Below the pieces are notes generated by a model. That model was not told the DNA's origin and did no database searches. It worked only from the letters and a program-made list of their open reading frames with translations. A stretch of 64,000 bases of DNA, taken from contig JBAXSI010000004.1 of assembly GCA_037130755.1 (NCBI GenBank), forward strand, positions 1 to 64,000, read 5' to 3'. Shown here in pieces: positions 24,781 to 33,048 of the stretch (its first letter is position 1; every line of letters begins with the position of its first letter). The stretch is from UBA10649 sp037130755 (lineage in GTDB: Bacteria; Actinomycetota; Actinomycetes; S36-B12). A program made the position numbers and the translations under genes.

Positions 24781-24824
24781 TCGGGCAATCTCCAATTGGA
24801 ACCTTTCAATACTCGAGGGGCTTC

Positions 24825-26315
24825 GTGAGCACACACCTGTTGGTCATCGAGGGCGCGTACAAGCGCTTCGGCGGCGTTCAGGCACTCGATGGCGCGTCCT
24901 TGACGGTCGACCGCGGGGAGATCGTCGGCTTGCTCGGTGAGAACGGGGCGGGCAAGTCCACGCTGGTCAAGACGCTCGCCGGTCTGCACTCGCTGGACGA
25001 GGGCACGATCGACCTCGAGGGCCAGACGTTCCAGCAGGGCAGTCCTCGCAGCGCGCGCGATCAGGGCATCGCGATCATCTACCAGGAGCCCTCGCTGTTC
25101 CCCGATCTCACGCTGGCCGAGAACGTGTATGTGGGCCAGCAGCCCAAGTCCGGTGGGCGCGTGGACTGGGCAGCCATGGCCACCCGCACTGCGGAGTTGT
25201 TCGCCGACCTGGGCATCGACCTCGACCCAAGGCGCCAGGCACGTGGACTGTCCATCGCCGACCAGCAGATGGTGGAGATCGTCAAGGCCCTCAGCGTCGA
25301 GGCGAGGATCATCATCATGGACGAGCCCAGCGCGGCGCTTTCCGCGGCTGAGGTGGAGCGCCTGCTGGAGGTCGCGCGCCGACTTCGCGATCAGGGTCGC
25401 GGCGTCATCTACATCAGCCATCGCCTCGACGAGGTCTTCGAGGTCTGCGACTCCGTGACGATCATGCGCGACGGTGCGACAGTGGCCAGTGCCAAGGTCG
25501 CTGACATCGACAACGCACAGATCGTGCGCTGGATGGTCGGTCGTGAGATCACCGACATGTTCCCGAAGGTTCCCGCCGAGATCGGCGAGGTGGTCCTCGA
25601 GGTGGCGGGCCTGTCGAGCAGGGGCGAGTTCACCGACATCTCGTTCACGGTGCGCGCGGGCGAGATCGTGGCGCTGGCCGGTCTCGTGGGCTCCGGCCGA
25701 TCGGAGGTCGTGCGAACCATCTTCGGCATCGACTCCTTCGACGGCGGATCGATCGTCCTGGAGGGCAAGACGCTCCAGTCGCACACGCCGGCGAAGGCCA
25801 TGGCGGCGGGCATCGCCCTCGTCCCGGAGGACCGGCGTCTGCAGGGGCTCTTCATGCCGTCCTCCATCGCGCACAACACGGCGATCACCGTCCTCGGCCG
25901 GCTGCGTCGTGGCCTGCTGCTGCGCACCTCGTCGGAGCGCAAGGTCGCCGAGGACTGGGCGGAGCGGCTCCAGCTGAAGTACGCCGGCATCGACGACCCG
26001 GTTGAGCGGCTGTCCGGCGGAAACCAGCAGAAGGTCGTCCTCTCCAAGTGGCTGGCGACCGATCCCAAGCTCCTCATCGTCGATGAGCCGACCCGCGGAA
26101 TCGACGTGGGCACCAAGGCCGAGGTGCACCGGCTCCTGTCGGAGCAGGCGGCCAAGGGCACCGCGGTGCTGATGGTCTCGTCCGACCTGCCCGAGGTGCT
26201 GGGCATGGCGGACCGCATCCTCGTCATGCGCGAGGGCCGCCTCGTAGCGGAGATTCCGCGCTCGGAGGCCACCCAGGAGCGCGTGATGACGGCGGCGGCG
26301 GGAGCCGCAGCATGA
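24825..26315 (+). CDS. rhaT: Rhamnose ABC importer, duplicated ATP-binding subunit
   Basis: Sugar-type ABC ATPase with two nucleotide-binding domains (496 aa). NBD1 has Walker A GENGAGKSTLVKTLAG, a signature (SIADQQMVEI) and Walker B IIIMDEPSAAL; NBD2 has a degenerate Walker A (GLVGSGRSEVV), the signature LSGGNQQKVVLSKWL and LLIVDEPTRGIDVGTKAEV. This CUT2 layout (like RbsA, XylG, RhaT) drives import through the two RhaP/RhaQ-type permeases. GTG 24825 with GAGGGG just upstream is preferred, because an upstream ATG precedes the inferred transcript start. Its stop overlaps the permease start (ATGA). The rhamnose assignment comes from the catabolic genes downstream. Confidence 0.93.
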   Translation: MSTHLLVIEGAYKRFGGVQALDGASLTVDRGEIVGLLGENGAGKSTLVKTLAGLHSLDEGTIDLEGQTFQQGSPRSARDQGIAIIYQEPSLFPDLTLAENVYVGQQPKSGGRVDWAAMATRTAELFADLGIDLDPRRQARGLSIADQQMVEIVKALSVEARIIIMDEPSAALSAAEVERLLEVARRLRDQGRGVIYISHRLDEVFEVCDSVTIMRDGATVASAKVADIDNAQIVRWMVGREITDMFPKVPAEIGEVVLEVAGLSSRGEFTDISFTVRAGEIVALAGLVGSGRSEVVRTIFGIDSFDGGSIVLEGKTLQSHTPAKAMAAGIALVPEDRRLQGLFMPSSIAHNTAITVLGRLRRGLLLRTSSERKVAEDWAERLQLKYAGIDDPVERLSGGNQQKVVLSKWLATDPKLLIVDEPTRGIDVGTKAEVHRLLSEQAAKGTAVLMVSSDLPEVLGMADRILVMREGRLVAEIPRSEATQERVMTAAAGAAA

Positions 26316-27295
26316 TGGCCAAGGTGATGCGGATCCGCGAGCTGCCGATCTTCGTGGCGCTGCTCCTGCTCCTCCTGCTCACCGGCATCCTCAATCCGGC
26401 CTTCCGCACCGGCGATGGACTCACGGCAATCCTCATCGAGTCGGCACTCATCGGCTTCCTTGCCGTCGGGCAGTCCAACCTCATCATCATGCGACACATC
26501 GACCTTTCGGTGAGCTCGACCGCAGGTCTGGTCTCCTTCCTCGTCGGCAGCTACTCGATGAACCATGGCGGCGTCACCGGGGGAGTGGCGATTCTCATCG
26601 CCATCGGTGTGGGAGCCACCGTCGGAATCGTCAACGGCGCGCTCGTGGCGTACCTCGGTCTGCCGTCACTCGTCGTCACGATCGCGACGCTCTACATCGT
26701 GCGCGGCATCTTCAACTACCTGGCCGCGGGAATCACGGTGACGGCCGACCAGCTGCCGCCGTACTTCTCCTGGATCGGGTCCGGGGAGATTCTCGGCATC
26801 CCGGACCTGTTCGTGTTCGCCGCCCTGGCGGCAGCGATCATGACGCTGGTGCTGCGCTACACGCGCTGGGGCCGCGACCTGTACTCGATCGGATCGAATC
26901 CGCAGGCGGCTCGTCGGGTCGGCATCCCGGTCCCGCATCGCGAGTTCGCCGCCTTCGTCCTCAACGGGTCCATCGCAGGGATTGCTGGCCTCATGCTGCT
27001 GTCGCGGTTCTCGTTCGCCGACGCGACGGCGGGTCTGGGCATCGAGCTGTACGTCGTCGCAGCCTGCGTGATCGGCGGCGTGGCCATCGCCGGCGGAGTA
27101 GGGACGCCGGCCGGTGCGCTGATCGGTGCGGTGCTCCTGCAGACAATCGCCTTCGCGCTCGGAGCGCTCGGAGTATCGCAGTTCTGGCAGCAGGCGGTCG
27201 CTGGCGCACTGCTCGTCGCCGCCATCGCCTTCGATCGCATCGTTGCTATGAGGAGCACTCGCCACGCCACCCGCCTGGTGGAGGTGCCGGTATGA
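26312..27295 (+). CDS. rhaP: Rhamnose ABC importer, permease subunit 1
   Basis: CUT2-family permease (327 aa, about ten membrane helices). The conserved RHIDLSVSSTAGLVSFLVG segment, VNGALVAYLGLPSLVVTIATL and the coupling region GGVAIAGGVGTPAGALIGAVLL identify the BPD_transp_2 family. It starts in an ATGA overlap with the ATPase and ends in an ATGA overlap with the second permease, so stoichiometry is probably controlled by coupling. Which permease corresponds to RhaP and which to RhaQ in other species is arbitrary here. Confidence 0.9.
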   Translation: MMAKVMRIRELPIFVALLLLLLLTGILNPAFRTGDGLTAILIESALIGFLAVGQSNLIIMRHIDLSVSSTAGLVSFLVGSYSMNHGGVTGGVAILIAIGVGATVGIVNGALVAYLGLPSLVVTIATLYIVRGIFNYLAAGITVTADQLPPYFSWIGSGEILGIPDLFVFAALAAAIMTLVLRYTRWGRDLYSIGSNPQAARRVGIPVPHREFAAFVLNGSIAGIAGLMLLSRFSFADATAGLGIELYVVAACVIGGVAIAGGVGTPAGALIGAVLLQTIAFALGALGVSQFWQQAVAGALLVAAIAFDRIVAMRSTRHATRLVEVPV

Positions 27296-28359
27296 AATCA
27301 GGTGGTTTCCGGCTCGGCTGGGACAAGGGCATCATCTTGCTGCTGGTCCTGCTGATCCTCTTCGGCGGAATGAGCAACGAGCTGTTCCTGGCCGGCGACA
27401 ACATCAACTTCATCATCGGTGATGTCTCCGAGGTGATGCTCATCGCCTTCCCGATGGCACTGCTGATCATCGTCAAGGAGATCGACCTCTCCGTCGCGTC
27501 GAACCTGACGCTCTCTTCGGCCGTGATCGGCATCGCGTGGCACGGCACCGGCTCGATGTGGATCGCGGTGATCGCCGGCCTGCTCACCGGCTCCCTCTGC
27601 GGCCTCGTCAACGGCCTGCTGGTGACTCGCCTTGGGCTCTCGTCCCTCGCGGTGACGATCGGAACGCTGGCCCTGTACCGCGGCCTGTGCTACGTACTCC
27701 TGGGCGACACCCCGGTCGCGGACTACCCGACCGAGTGGACCGACCTCGGCTACCAGCCGATCCCGGGCACGTTCCTGCCGTGGGTCGTCGTGCCGATGGT
27801 CATCGCTGCGCTGGCCTTCTGGTACGTGCTGCACGGGACGCGCCTTGGCCGGTGGCTGTTCGCGATCGGACAGGGCGACGAGGCGGCAGTGTTCTCGGGC
27901 ATCCCGCTGAAGAGGGTCAAGCTCAGCCTGTTCGTGCTGACCGGCTTCATGTGCGGCCTGGCCGGCCTGGCCTACACGATCCGCTTCGCCTCGTCGTCAC
28001 CTGACGGCGCGCTCGGCTTCGAACTGCTGGTCATCGCCGCCGTGCTGTTCGGCGGGGTCGCGATCGCCGGCGGGGTCGGCACCATCTGGGGTGTCGTCGC
28101 GGCCGTCCTGATCTGGGGTTTCAGCCGCTCGTACCTCCAGCTTGCCGGCTGGGACGCCAACGCCCTTGTCATCGTCAGCGGCCTGCTGCTCCTTGTGTCA
28201 GTGGCCGTTCCCCGCATACTGTCGAAGATCCGCGAGTCACTCGCCCACAGAACCTCTCGGCCCTCAAGCCGAGGCGGAGTAACGCCACCACCCGGCGGCG
28301 CGACTGAACCACTAAGCCCTGCGGTCGCAGGGCAGGACCAAGGGAGTCACCGAGGATGA
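27292..28359 (+). CDS. rhaQ: Rhamnose ABC importer, permease subunit 2
   Basis: Second CUT2 permease (355 aa, about ten helices): KEIDLSVASNLTLSSAVIG, VNGLLVTRLGLSSLAVTIGTL and LFGGVAIAGGVGTIWGVVAAVLI match the first permease in order. Pairing of two different permeases is typical of rhamnose importers. The last 40 residues after the final helix are Ser/Pro/Gly/Arg-rich and look unconstrained. That stretch encodes a GC hairpin (28316-28333) and the ribosome site for rhaS, which starts inside the stop (ATGA at 28356-28359). Confidence 0.9.
   Translation: MKSGGFRLGWDKGIILLLVLLILFGGMSNELFLAGDNINFIIGDVSEVMLIAFPMALLIIVKEIDLSVASNLTLSSAVIGIAWHGTGSMWIAVIAGLLTGSLCGLVNGLLVTRLGLSSLAVTIGTLALYRGLCYVLLGDTPVADYPTEWTDLGYQPIPGTFLPWVVVPMVIAALAFWYVLHGTRLGRWLFAIGQGDEAAVFSGIPLKRVKLSLFVLTGFMCGLAGLAYTIRFASSSPDGALGFELLVIAAVLFGGVAIAGGVGTIWGVVAAVLIWGFSRSYLQLAGWDANALVIVSGLLLLVSVAVPRILSKIRESLAHRTSRPSSRGGVTPPPGGATEPLSPAVAGQDQGSHRG
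28316..28333 (+). other. RNA hairpin in the tail of rhaQ, upstream of rhaS
   Basis: GCCCTGCG and CGCAGGGC form a perfect inverted repeat separated by two bases (in practice a seven-pair stem with a four-base loop). It ends about 22 bases before the rhaS start. It could protect the rhaS message after cleavage or tune its translation. Confidence 0.45.
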
Positions 28360-29363
28360 CCTCAATCACGAAGAAGGTGATGGCCGTCGCCGCAGGCGCC
28401 GCCGTCATCGTCGGCCTGGCGGTCGCGCCTGCAACCGCTGCGCCGAAGTCTGGCCTCAAGATCGCCATCATCCCGAAGGCGATCAACAACGGCTACTTCA
28501 CCGCCTGGAACAAGGGCGCTCAGAAGGCCTGCAAGGAGATCAAGGCCACCTGCAAGTACATCGGCCCCACCCAGGCCACCGGCCCGGCTCAGGTCGCGTT
28601 CATCAACCAGGCCATTCAGCAGGGATACAACGCGATCGTGCTCAGCGCAGCTGACCAGAACGCGCTCGCCCCGACGTTGAAGAAGGCCAAGGCCAAGGGC
28701 ATCTGCGTCGTCACGTCCGACGCCGACGTCGCCGACACCAAGACGCGAACCGTTGCGGTGCTCCCGGCATCCTCGGACCGCATCGGTGCCGCTGAGGTCG
28801 ACTGGATCGCGCAGGAGATCGGCGGCAAGGGCAAGGTTGCGATCCTGTCCGCCGCAGCCACCGCCGCGAACCAGAACGCCTGGATCGAGGCCATGAAGAA
28901 GCAGCTTGCTGCGAAGTACCCGAACATCTCCCTCGCCGGCGTCTACTACGGCGACGACGACGCGACCAAGTCGGCGCAGCAGTACAACCAGATCCTGACC
29001 GAGCACCCGGACATCGCGGGCATCATCTCCCCGACCACCGTCGGCATCCTCGCCGCGGCCCAGGAGAAGAAGTCCAAGGGCTCCAAGGTGGCCATCACCG
29101 GTCTGGGCCTGCCGAGCCAGATGAAGGACTACGTCCTCGACGGCACGATCAGCAAGTTCGGTCTGTGGAACCCGATCGACCTCGGCTACGTGGGCACCTA
29201 CGCCGCAGCTGAGTGCGCCTCGGGCAACCTCAAGCAGGCCACGGGCACGAAGCTCAAGGCCGGCACCAAGACCTACGTCGAAGGCCCGAACGGCGTCATC
29301 TACCTCGGCGACCCGTTCACCTTCACCAAGGGCAACATCGTCACCTTCGCCAAGATCTACTAG
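28356..29363 (+). CDS. rhaS: Rhamnose-binding protein of the ABC importer
   Basis: Periplasmic-binding-type protein (335 aa). Residues 1-28 form a Sec signal (KKVMAVAAGAAVIVGLAVAPATAA); no lipobox cysteine is visible, so anchoring to the surface is unexplained for a Gram-positive. The mature part is the two-lobed sugar-binding fold: LKIAIIPKAINNGYFTAWNKGA, GYNAIVLSAADQNALAPTL, GKVAILSAAATAANQNAWI and GLWNPIDLGYVGTYAA. This matches the RhaS group in other rhamnose importers. It overlaps rhaQ by ATGA, and a very strong hairpin follows 28 bases after its stop. Confidence 0.9.
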   Translation: MTSITKKVMAVAAGAAVIVGLAVAPATAAPKSGLKIAIIPKAINNGYFTAWNKGAQKACKEIKATCKYIGPTQATGPAQVAFINQAIQQGYNAIVLSAADQNALAPTLKKAKAKGICVVTSDADVADTKTRTVAVLPASSDRIGAAEVDWIAQEIGGKGKVAILSAAATAANQNAWIEAMKKQLAAKYPNISLAGVYYGDDDATKSAQQYNQILTEHPDIAGIISPTTVGILAAAQEKKSKGSKVAITGLGLPSQMKDYVLDGTISKFGLWNPIDLGYVGTYAAAECASGNLKQATGTKLKAGTKTYVEGPNGVIYLGDPFTFTKGNIVTFAKIY

Positions 29364-29390
29364 GCACAGGCTGACGAGCACCACCTAGCT

Positions 29391-29427
29391 CGGGTGGCGG
29401 CGGACGTGACCCGTCCGCCGCCACCCG
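29391..29427 (+). other. 16-bp perfect hairpin between rhaS and the rhamnose catabolic genes
   Basis: The arms at 29391-29406 and 29412-29427 are exact reverse complements (16 pairs, nearly all G-C) around the loop TGACC. There is no T-run after it; instead AAAGGAG for the next gene begins five bases later. It looks like a 3' mRNA stabiliser or partial attenuator that would raise the binding protein over the enzymes, rather than a full terminator. Confidence 0.75.
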
Positions 29428-29442
29428 GACCAAAGGAGTCCG

Positions 29443-29763
29443 ATGCAGCGCGTGTGCTTCCTGCTGAAGGTCCGGGCGGACCGGCTTGATGAATACGCCG
29501 AACGGCACCAGCGGGTATGGCCGGAGATGCTCGAAGCCCTCAGCCGGACCGGCTGGCACAACTACTCCCTCTTCCTTCGCGACGACGGCCTGCTCGTCGG
29601 CTACTTCGAGACACCGAGTCTCGCGGCTGCCCTCGAGGGAATGGCCGCCACCGACGTCAACGCCCGATGGCAGTCCGAGATGGCCGAGTTCTTCGAGTCA
29701 CTCGACGGCCGTCGCCCCGACGAGGCGTTCCTGACGCTCCGCGAGGTCTTCCACCTCGCCTGA
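29443..29763 (+). CDS. rhaM: L-rhamnose mutarotase
   Basis: 106-aa enzyme of the RhaM/RhaU (YiiL) family, interconverting alpha- and beta-L-rhamnopyranose. The family sequence is recognisable from the start: RVCFLLKVRADRLDEYAERHQRVWPEMLEAL contains the catalytic-site His (the ERH motif) and the Trp-Pro-Glu segment; NYSLFLRDDGLLVGYFE and RWQSEMAEFFE follow. AAAGGAG lies four to five bases before the ATG. It is the first gene after the hairpin. Confidence 0.93.
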   Translation: MQRVCFLLKVRADRLDEYAERHQRVWPEMLEALSRTGWHNYSLFLRDDGLLVGYFETPSLAAALEGMAATDVNARWQSEMAEFFESLDGRRPDEAFLTLREVFHLA

Positions 29764-29799
29764 TACCTCTGACCCGACCTCGACCAGACAGGACCCGAC

Positions 29800-30963
29800 A
29801 TGGATCGCGAAACGGCGAAGCGGCAACTCGACGAGCTCAAGATCGAGGTGCCCTCCTGGGCATACGGCAACTCCGGCACACGGTTCAAGGTGTTCGCCCA
29901 AGCGGGCGTGCCGCGTGACCCCTACGAGAAGGTCTCCGACGCGGCCGTGGTCGCTCGCTACACCGGATCCGTGCCTTCGGTGGCGCTCCACATCCCGTGG
30001 GACAAGGTGGATGACTACGACAAGCTTGCGACGCATGCCGCGCAGGAGGGCATCGCGCTGGGCACGATCAACAGCAACGTCTTCCAGGACGACGACTACA
30101 TGCTGGGCAGCGTCACGAATCCCGACCCGCGCATCCGCCGCAAGGCGACCGACCACCTGCTTGAGTGCGTCGACATCATGGACATCACCGGCTCACGCGA
30201 CCTCAAGCTCTGGTTCTCCGACGGCATGAACTACCCGGGGCAGGACGACATCCGCTCACGCCAGGACCGCCTGCACGAGGCCCTGGTCGAGGTCTACGAC
30301 CGTCTCGGCCCCGACCAGCGGATGGTGCTGGAGTACAAGTTCTTCGAGCCGGCCTTCTACGCGACCGACGTCCCGGACTGGGGCGTGTCGTATGCGCACT
30401 GCCTGAAGCTCGGCCCGAAGGCGATGGTGGTCGTCGACACCGGGCACCACGCACCAGGGACCAACATCGAGTTCATCGTTGCGTTCCTACTGCGAGAAGG
30501 AAAGCTAGGCGCCTTCGACTTCAACTCGCGGTTCTACGCCGACGACGATCTCATCGTGGGTGTCGCTGATCCGTTCCAGTTGTTCCGGATCATGCACGAG
30601 GTCGTCAAGGCGGACGCGATCCGGCAGTCGTCCGGTGTCGCCTTCGTTCTCGATCAGTGCCACAACATCGAGCCGAAGATCCCCGGGCAGATCCGCTCGA
30701 TCCTCAACGTGCAGGAGGCGGTCACGAAGGCGCTGCTGGTCGACCAGCCCGCGCTCGAGGCCGCTCAGCGCAGTGGCGACGTGCTGGGCGCACATGCCGT
30801 CCTCATGGACGCCTACGACACCGATGTCCGCCCGCTGCTGGCCGAGTGGCGATCCGAGCGGGGCATCGACCCGGCTCCGATGAAGGCGTACGCGGCATCC
30901 GGGTACGCCGAGCAGATCGTCGCCGACCGAGTCGGTGGCAGCCAGGCCGGCTGGGGCGCCTGA
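29800..30963 (+). CDS. rhaI: L-rhamnose isomerase, RhaI type
   Basis: 387-aa TIM-barrel isomerase converting L-rhamnose to L-rhamnulose, of the Pseudomonas/actinobacterial type rather than enterobacterial RhaA. Metal ligands are suggested by EYKFFEPAFYATDV, the VVVDTGHHAPGTNIEF segment and FDFNSRFYADDDL. LKLWFSDGMNYPGQDDIRSRQDRL is characteristic of the group. The gene lies 36 bases after the mutarotase and 35 before the aldolase fusion. In Gram-positives this isomerase type is known to occur with the bifunctional aldolase, as here. Confidence 0.93.
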   Translation: MDRETAKRQLDELKIEVPSWAYGNSGTRFKVFAQAGVPRDPYEKVSDAAVVARYTGSVPSVALHIPWDKVDDYDKLATHAAQEGIALGTINSNVFQDDDYMLGSVTNPDPRIRRKATDHLLECVDIMDITGSRDLKLWFSDGMNYPGQDDIRSRQDRLHEALVEVYDRLGPDQRMVLEYKFFEPAFYATDVPDWGVSYAHCLKLGPKAMVVVDTGHHAPGTNIEFIVAFLLREGKLGAFDFNSRFYADDDLIVGVADPFQLFRIMHEVVKADAIRQSSGVAFVLDQCHNIEPKIPGQIRSILNVQEAVTKALLVDQPALEAAQRSGDVLGAHAVLMDAYDTDVRPLLAEWRSERGIDPAPMKAYAASGYAEQIVADRVGGSQAGWGA

Positions 30964-30998
30964 ACCATCACGCAGCAGCACTCACGAGGAAGACGGAG

Positions 30999-33041
30999 AT
31001 GATGACGTCGCGGACGCCAGTCCAGGAACTGCTCCAGCGCTCGAACCGGCTGGGAGCCGATCGGCGCAACACCAACTACGCGGGCGGGAACACGTCGGCC
31101 AAGGGAACCGAGCTCGACCCGGTCACTGAGCAGCCGGTCGAGCTGATGTGGGTCAAGGGCTCCGGCGGTGACCTCGGCACGCTCAAGGAGTCGGGCCTGT
31201 CCGTCCTGCGTCTGGATCGCCTGCGCTCCCTGGTCAACGTGTACCCGGGCATCGACCGCGAGGACGAGATGGTGCACGCGTTCACCTACTGCCTGCACGG
31301 CACCGGGGGCGCAGCACCGTCGATCGACACGGCGATGCACGGCCTCGTCGATGCGCCGCATGTGGATCATCTTCACCCCGACTCGGGAATCGCGTTCGCC
31401 ACCTCGGCGGACGGTCCTGAGCTCACGAAACGCTGCTTCGGCGATCGGGTCGTGTGGGTCCCGTGGCGTCGGCCCGGCTTCCAGCTCGGTCTCGACATCG
31501 CCGCGATCCAGAAGCAGAACCCGCAGGCGATCGGCTGCATCCTGGGCGGGCACGGCATCACGGCTTGGGGCGCGACGAGCGAGATCTGCGAGGCGAACTC
31601 GCTGGAGATCATCGGCATGGCCGAGGCGTTCATCGCGGCGAACGGGAAGGCCCTGCCGTTCGGGGGTGTGATACCCGGCTACGAGCCGCTGCCGCTCGAG
31701 GAACGGCGCGCACGGGCGGCCGCACTGGCTCCGGTCATCCGCGGCATCGCGTCGCAGGACCGCCGCATGGTCGGGCACTTCGACGACAGCGACGTCGTCC
31801 TCGACTTCGTCAGCCGGGAGCGACACCGAGAACTCGCGGCGCTCGGCACCTCGTGCCCCGACCACTTCCTGCGCACCAAGGTGCGGCCGATGGTGCTGGA
31901 CCTGCCGGCCGACGCGCCGATCGAGGAGGCCGTCGAGCGGCTGCACGTGCTGCACGCGGCGTACCGCGACGAGTACGCCGCCTATTACAGCCGGTACGCG
32001 ACCGCCGACAGCCCAGCCATGCGCGGGGCCGACCCGGCGATCGTCCTGGTGCCTGGAATCGGCATGTTCTCGTTCGGCGCGAACAAGCAGACCGCCCGTG
32101 TCGCCGGTGAGTTCTACGTCAACGCGATCAACGTGATGCACGGCGCCGAGGCGCTGTCGACCTACGCCCCCATCGCCGAGAGTGAGAAGTTCCGCATCGA
32201 GTACTGGGAACTGGAGGAGGCCAAGCTCCAGCGCATGCCCAAGCCGAAGCGGCTCGCGACGCGCATCGCCATCGTCACCGGTGGTGCTGGCGGCATCGGT
32301 GGCGCGACTGCGCGAGCCATCGCGGCCGAGGGCGGCTGCGTCGTCATTGCCGACCGCGACATCGACAAGGGGCGCGAACTCGCCGCCGAGCTCGGTGGCC
32401 CGGACGTGGCGATCGCGGTTGAAGTCGACGTCACCTCCGAGGAGGGCGTGCAGGCCGTGGTGGCCGCGTGCTGCCTGGCCTTCGGCGGCGTGGACATCGT
32501 CGTCAACAACGCCGGCCTGTCGATCTCGAGGCCCTTGCTGGAGACGACCGTTGGCGACTGGGACCTGCAGCACGACGTCATGGCGCGGGGTTCGTTCCTG
32601 TTCAGCCGCGACGCGGCTCGAGCGATGATCGCCCAGCGGATGGGTGGCGACATCGTGTACATCGTCAGCAAGAACGCCATCTTCGCGGGTCCATCCAACA
32701 TCGGCTACAGCTCGGCCAAGGCTGACCAGGGTCATCAGGTGCGGCTGCTCGCAGCCGAGCTGGGGGAGTTCGGCATCCGCGTCAACGGCATCAACCCCGA
32801 TGGCGTCGTGCAGGGCTCAGGGATCTTCTCCAGCGGCTGGGGCGCGAACCGCGCAGCGGTCTACGGGGTGAAGGAGGAGGACCTCGGCCAGTTCTACGCC
32901 AATCGCACCATCCTGAAGCGTGAGGTGCTTCCCGATCACGTGGCGGCCGCCGTCGCGGCGATCGTGTCCGACGAATTCTCGCGGACGACCGGTCTGCTCG
33001 TTCCGGTCGACTCGGGCGTCGCTGCTGCCTTCCTTCGTTAG
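30999..33041 (+). CDS. rhaD: Bifunctional rhamnulose-1-phosphate aldolase / lactaldehyde dehydrogenase
   Basis: 680-aa fusion. Residues about 1-400 are a class II aldolase/adducin-type domain that would cleave rhamnulose-1-phosphate to DHAP and L-lactaldehyde; VDHLHPDSGIAFATSADG contains the zinc-ligand His pair and later GGHGITAWG a further His. From about 418 an SDR domain begins (IAIVTGGAGGIGGATARAIAAEG, NNAG, and catalytic Tyr-Lys in GYSSAKAD), expected to oxidise lactaldehyde to lactate with NAD. This fusion is known from bacilli, rhizobia and actinobacteria. ATG 30999 (or 31002) follows GAGGAAG. It feeds the lactate dehydrogenase two genes downstream. Confidence 0.93.
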   Translation: MMTSRTPVQELLQRSNRLGADRRNTNYAGGNTSAKGTELDPVTEQPVELMWVKGSGGDLGTLKESGLSVLRLDRLRSLVNVYPGIDREDEMVHAFTYCLHGTGGAAPSIDTAMHGLVDAPHVDHLHPDSGIAFATSADGPELTKRCFGDRVVWVPWRRPGFQLGLDIAAIQKQNPQAIGCILGGHGITAWGATSEICEANSLEIIGMAEAFIAANGKALPFGGVIPGYEPLPLEERRARAAALAPVIRGIASQDRRMVGHFDDSDVVLDFVSRERHRELAALGTSCPDHFLRTKVRPMVLDLPADAPIEEAVERLHVLHAAYRDEYAAYYSRYATADSPAMRGADPAIVLVPGIGMFSFGANKQTARVAGEFYVNAINVMHGAEALSTYAPIAESEKFRIEYWELEEAKLQRMPKPKRLATRIAIVTGGAGGIGGATARAIAAEGGCVVIADRDIDKGRELAAELGGPDVAIAVEVDVTSEEGVQAVVAACCLAFGGVDIVVNNAGLSISRPLLETTVGDWDLQHDVMARGSFLFSRDAARAMIAQRMGGDIVYIVSKNAIFAGPSNIGYSSAKADQGHQVRLLAAELGEFGIRVNGINPDGVVQGSGIFSSGWGANRAAVYGVKEEDLGQFYANRTILKREVLPDHVAAAVAAIVSDEFSRTTGLLVPVDSGVAAAFLR

Positions 33042-33048
33042 GGGCGTC

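Noticed and set aside
24768..24824. ATG 24768 as start of the rhamnose ATPase
   Set aside because: The promoter TTGACA-N17-TAATTA would start transcription near 24787, after this ATG; GTG 24825 has a purine-rich ribosome site and matches the family N-terminus.
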